From positions 2,415,896 through 2,479,895 of the forward strand of contig NC_081142.1 in NCBI RefSeq assembly GCF_958295425.1: a DNA stretch of 64,000 bases. Direction: 5' to 3'. The DNA is from Solea solea. Its lineage: Eukaryota > Chordata > Actinopteri > Pleuronectiformes > Soleidae. The notes under the pieces were generated by a model that searched no databases, had not been told where the DNA came from, and saw nothing but the letters and a program-made list of their open reading frames with translations. Every line of letters begins with the position of its first letter. Within the stretch, counting starts at the first letter, position 1. The position numbers and the translations under genes were made by a program. Of this stretch, positions 60,587 to 64,000 are shown piece after piece.

Positions 60587-61345
60587 TGCTGCTGATCGTC
60601 TCTCTTGATGGAAGCCTTGCTGGTTTCTGAAAGCTTTGCTGTGGCGTTAAACATTTCTGGAGAACAGAGTGCAGAGTGAGAGGAGAGAGAGCCTGTAACA
60701 GTGGGAGGAAGCCACAAGCCAAGACAGGCCTACACTGACCTCAACTTCTGTCGGCCCACTTCTCTATGTGGTGCTTCACTGGTTGGAGAAAAACATACAT
60801 TTTCCATATGGGAACATTTTGGTTGTTTTAAAGCTAATGAACCCCTCATTTCTAGTTAAGAGAGGAGAGCTGCAACGCCTCTCTTGAATGGTACCTCACT
60901 ATGTTTAATGTGGATTTAAAGACCGGGACAACAGTCTCACCAATGACAAAACAACATATTATCTTCATGTATCGGTGTTCCTATGAGGTAGGAACCTCTT
61001 TAGGTCTATCTTGTCTATCTTGCAATGGGAACATACACTGTAACTAAATATCTGTATAGCTTAATATTTAAGTTTATTTTATATATATATAAAAAAGTTT
61101 GTCTCATACACGGAGACATCTGTGATAACTTCTACACTTGTTTCATATAAAATCACATTTAACACTTGATTTCAACCCAATGCAAATGAAACTTCAAATA
61201 TAAAGTATATACACTGTTATTCGTAATTTTAATTAACCATATGTATAATATCTTCTGGTGTAGTTATATAGTTGATATTAGACTGGAGTGCGTAGATGTG
61301 TAAGCATTAATGGCTAATGAATGAATAAACAAAAAGTACAATTAA
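60587..61345 (+). other. slco2a1: slco2a1 3' untranslated region (approximate end)
   Basis: Non-repetitive AT-rich sequence follows the stop, with an AATAAA at 61324-61329 as the best poly(A) signal seen. The end is inferred only. Confidence 0.45.
61324..61329 (+). terminator. Candidate poly(A) signal for slco2a1
   Basis: An AATAAA hexamer 738 bp after the stop codon. No stronger signal was seen earlier in the region. Confidence 0.4.
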
Positions 61346-61737
61346 TCAGGTTAGCGTGATTTTTTTTATTATTATTGTTAATATATGTATACATTTTGTA
61401 TTATTTACTTATTTTACTGGATGTCTTTGAGGCCAAATAACCAACCTGGCAAAGTGAGCAACCCCAAATAACCTAACACCAGGCCAGTTCTAATTCATTA
61501 ACTTTTCATTTGTCATGGAATTTGCTCCACTAATGAGTTTCATTAGCTAAATCAGTTCATGTATTTTTATTCTATCTTGTGACCCTGTCTTGTAAAGGGA
61601 CCTTGTATCAAAACTGTTTTTGCCCAATGCCTCTGGCCTCTTCAGTCCGTGCCTGGTACCCTTAGACGGATTAAGATTTTCTACTGCTAATTTGCACCTC
61701 ACATCAATGACATAGTTGGTCATTGGTAGCAGTGCTT

Positions 61738-61953
61738 AAAGCTGTAGTATGTAGTTTTGGATAAAAACAAATTACAGTCATGGCTGAAACAGGGAAGGCG
61801 GAAGCATAACAGCTTTAGGTTAAGGAAGCAAACCTGGTTCTCTGAAACATGATTGAGGTAGCGAGATACCTCAATCACTATCTGTCAGGAGGTCTGGGTG
61901 AGTGGCGACAATAGCAGTATTTTGGTGAGAGAAGTTACACACTGGAGCTTTCA
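61738..61953. mobile_element. Short MITE (AAAGCTGTAGTATGTA family)
   Basis: The left AAAGCTGTAGTATGTAGTTT and right AAGTTACACACTGGAGCTTT are inverted partners at about 15 of 20 positions. No coding content. Confidence 0.55.
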
Positions 61954-62441
61954 TTTTAATTTGTGAGCAAAGTGAAATACTGCACTGGGGTAAAGTTGTA
62001 AAGATATTCACAGATTCCCTGAGCGACAACCTCATTTTCATTTTTAAAGAAGGTCTTTATGCACGGCAAGCTTCCACTGCAATGACACACAGAAACAAAA
62101 AGATCGAATCATGTCTTCATACTATATTTACACCATCTGCATTCTTCATAAACAGAAATGATTTAACATTAACGTTATACTACATCATTCGTGAATGGGG
62201 GCTCTGTCTGGGGGAGCGTTTAATCGTATACAGTGGCAATGCAAACCATTTATCCTGTCAAACTGCTGAAGGAGTCGGACTTTCCAGCAGTAGATTTCAC
62301 TTCTGAATCGTTCTGTGAGCATTCTTGCTTAACTAGCACAATGTTGCTGTTGCGCCATGAGATTTGTTGTTTTATTTCTTAATCACTTTATTGGAACACA
62401 TCCAGAAAATACAGGAAAAAAGCAGCTTTTACAGGTTAGAG

Positions 62442-62794
62442 CAGGGGTGTCAAACTCACTTTAGTTCAGGGGACACATACACACATACATTTGACCTCAT
62501 TTGAGCCAAACCAGTACAATGACAGCATCATAACCTACAAACAAGAACCCTTTATTTGTTTCCCTTTATTTTACATTTAATGAAGTCTTTTTTTTTTTTA
62601 CAAAACATATTATGAACAACCTGAAGAGAGAAATAATTGCAATTTACAAGTGCATTACAACTTAAAGGCACAAACCATTTAGTCACGGGCATCTGGAACT
62701 GAAAAATAATGTATTTCATAAATTTATCCTGTGGGCCGGATTAGACCCTCTGGTGGGCCGGTTCTGACCCGGGGGCGTATGTTTGACACCCCTG
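62442..62794. mobile_element. hAT-type non-autonomous element (CAGGGGTGTCAAAC ends)
   Basis: Termini CAGGGGTGTCAAACTC and GTTTGACACCCCTG are exact inverted partners over 14 bases. Flanks GGTTAGAG (62434-62441) and GGCTAAAG (62795-62802) form an 8-bp target duplication with two mismatches. The best-preserved hAT-type insertion in the window; 353 bp, no transposase. Confidence 0.8.
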
Positions 62795-62938
62795 GGCTAA
62801 AGTGTTCAGTTGAACAATAGCATGTCCCTGGCTCTCTTGAACCTGGAATGGGACCCTAATTAATGTTACTGCTAAAACCTGTGTTTGTGTAGAAATACCT
62901 GCTGTGGAAAAGCCCTGAAAGACATGCTTATACATTAT

Positions 62939-62985
62939 AGAATAGAATAGAAATACTTTATTCATCCCCAAGGGGAAATTGTTTT
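62939..62985 (-). mobile_element. Possible non-LTR retrotransposon 3' tail
   Basis: On the minus strand it reads a 'TTTCCCCTTGGGGATGAATA' end followed by AAAGTATTTCTATTC repeats, a common 3' tail of fish LINE/SINE insertions. Only the tail is visible. Confidence 0.4.
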
Positions 62986-63189
62986 AACATAGCAGCAATA
63001 CAACAAAAAATGTTGTATACATTTACTTACATACTTACATTTTGTATAAACATAAAATGTAAAATGTTAATATAAATACATGTTGTATGAGTAAAACTAA
63101 TTCAAACACTTTTGTGTTAAACAAAGAAAAGAAGTTGACAGACCGATGAAGAACACTTGCCTGTCTGCCTCCTCCCTGTCTCCTCCAAC

Positions 63190-63737
<548 letters not shown>

Positions 63738-64000
63738 TAAACTACTCTTGAAAAACAACAACAACAACAACAACAAAAAGTTGTTGTCTCGGGAAGTTGA
63801 ACCCGTTGCACCTGCTGCTGCTGCCCGGTCAGCAAGTTCATCTGGTTGGAGACGTTAAGCTAGCTCCTGTCGGGGTTGTTGCTTCTTGTCTGAGTTACAT
63901 GTTTTAAAGTGTCTTCTTCTTCTTCACTGACATGGTTGATGTTATACTGAGGAAGAAGAAGAAGAAGAGGAGGAGGAGGAGTGGTGTAATTCAATCAAAT

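Larger units (their letters stand above)
61346..63150 (+). other. Intergenic region between slco2a1 and rab6b
   Basis: About 1.8 kb holding one short MITE, one hAT-type element and a LINE-like tail. No gene seen; the 62082-62306 frame has no family resemblance. Confidence 0.55.

Overview
The window is vertebrate, almost certainly teleost fish, nuclear DNA. The evidence is small coding exons split by GT-AG introns, many CA/TA microsatellites, and fish-type transposable elements: a Tc1 relic, hAT-like and TTAA-flanked MITEs, and tRNA-derived SINEs. Three genes lie head to tail on the + strand: ryk, slco2a1 and rab6b. As I recall it, human 3q22 has the same transcriptional order (RYK, SLCO2A1, RAB6B), so this looks like a conserved vertebrate block.

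1-32700: ryk, a Wnt-binding receptor pseudokinase. Fourteen coding exons (human-like exons 2-15) are assembled from 1771 to 31420; exon 1, with the signal peptide, lies before the window. The assembled part is 530 residues: most of the WIF domain, a KRRK cleavage-type site, one membrane helix and a complete pseudokinase domain ending in AYV. Two splice features stand out. One is a tandem NAGNAG acceptor at the exon before the membrane helix. The other is an unassigned 84-nt, phase 1-1, fully open exon-like segment (8440-8523) that would add 28 residues between the membrane helix and the kinase domain.

32700-39600: intergenic DNA holding a deleted Tc1-like element, degraded hAT-like repeats, a strong GT/CA hairpin and low-complexity tracts.

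39600-61330: slco2a1, the prostaglandin transporter. Fourteen coding exons give 616 residues. The OATP signature, the Kazal-like cysteine loop and the three charged residues matching human E78, R561 and K614 are all present. Intron 5 is only 84 nt and has no in-frame stop.

61330-63647: a short intergenic region with MITEs and a good hAT element, then a CpG-containing promoter (CRE and a perfect NRF1 palindrome) and the 5' leader of rab6b. The first rab6b coding exon is at 63648-63717; the rest lies beyond the window.

The three proteins share no pathway that the sequence shows: a Wnt co-receptor, a prostaglandin importer and a Golgi Rab GTPase. Their linkage is best read as synteny. No tRNA, rRNA, CRISPR array or bacterial-type feature was seen. 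Exon borders come from reading splice sites and conserved protein sequence by eye. Family names for repeats come from memory of terminal motifs.
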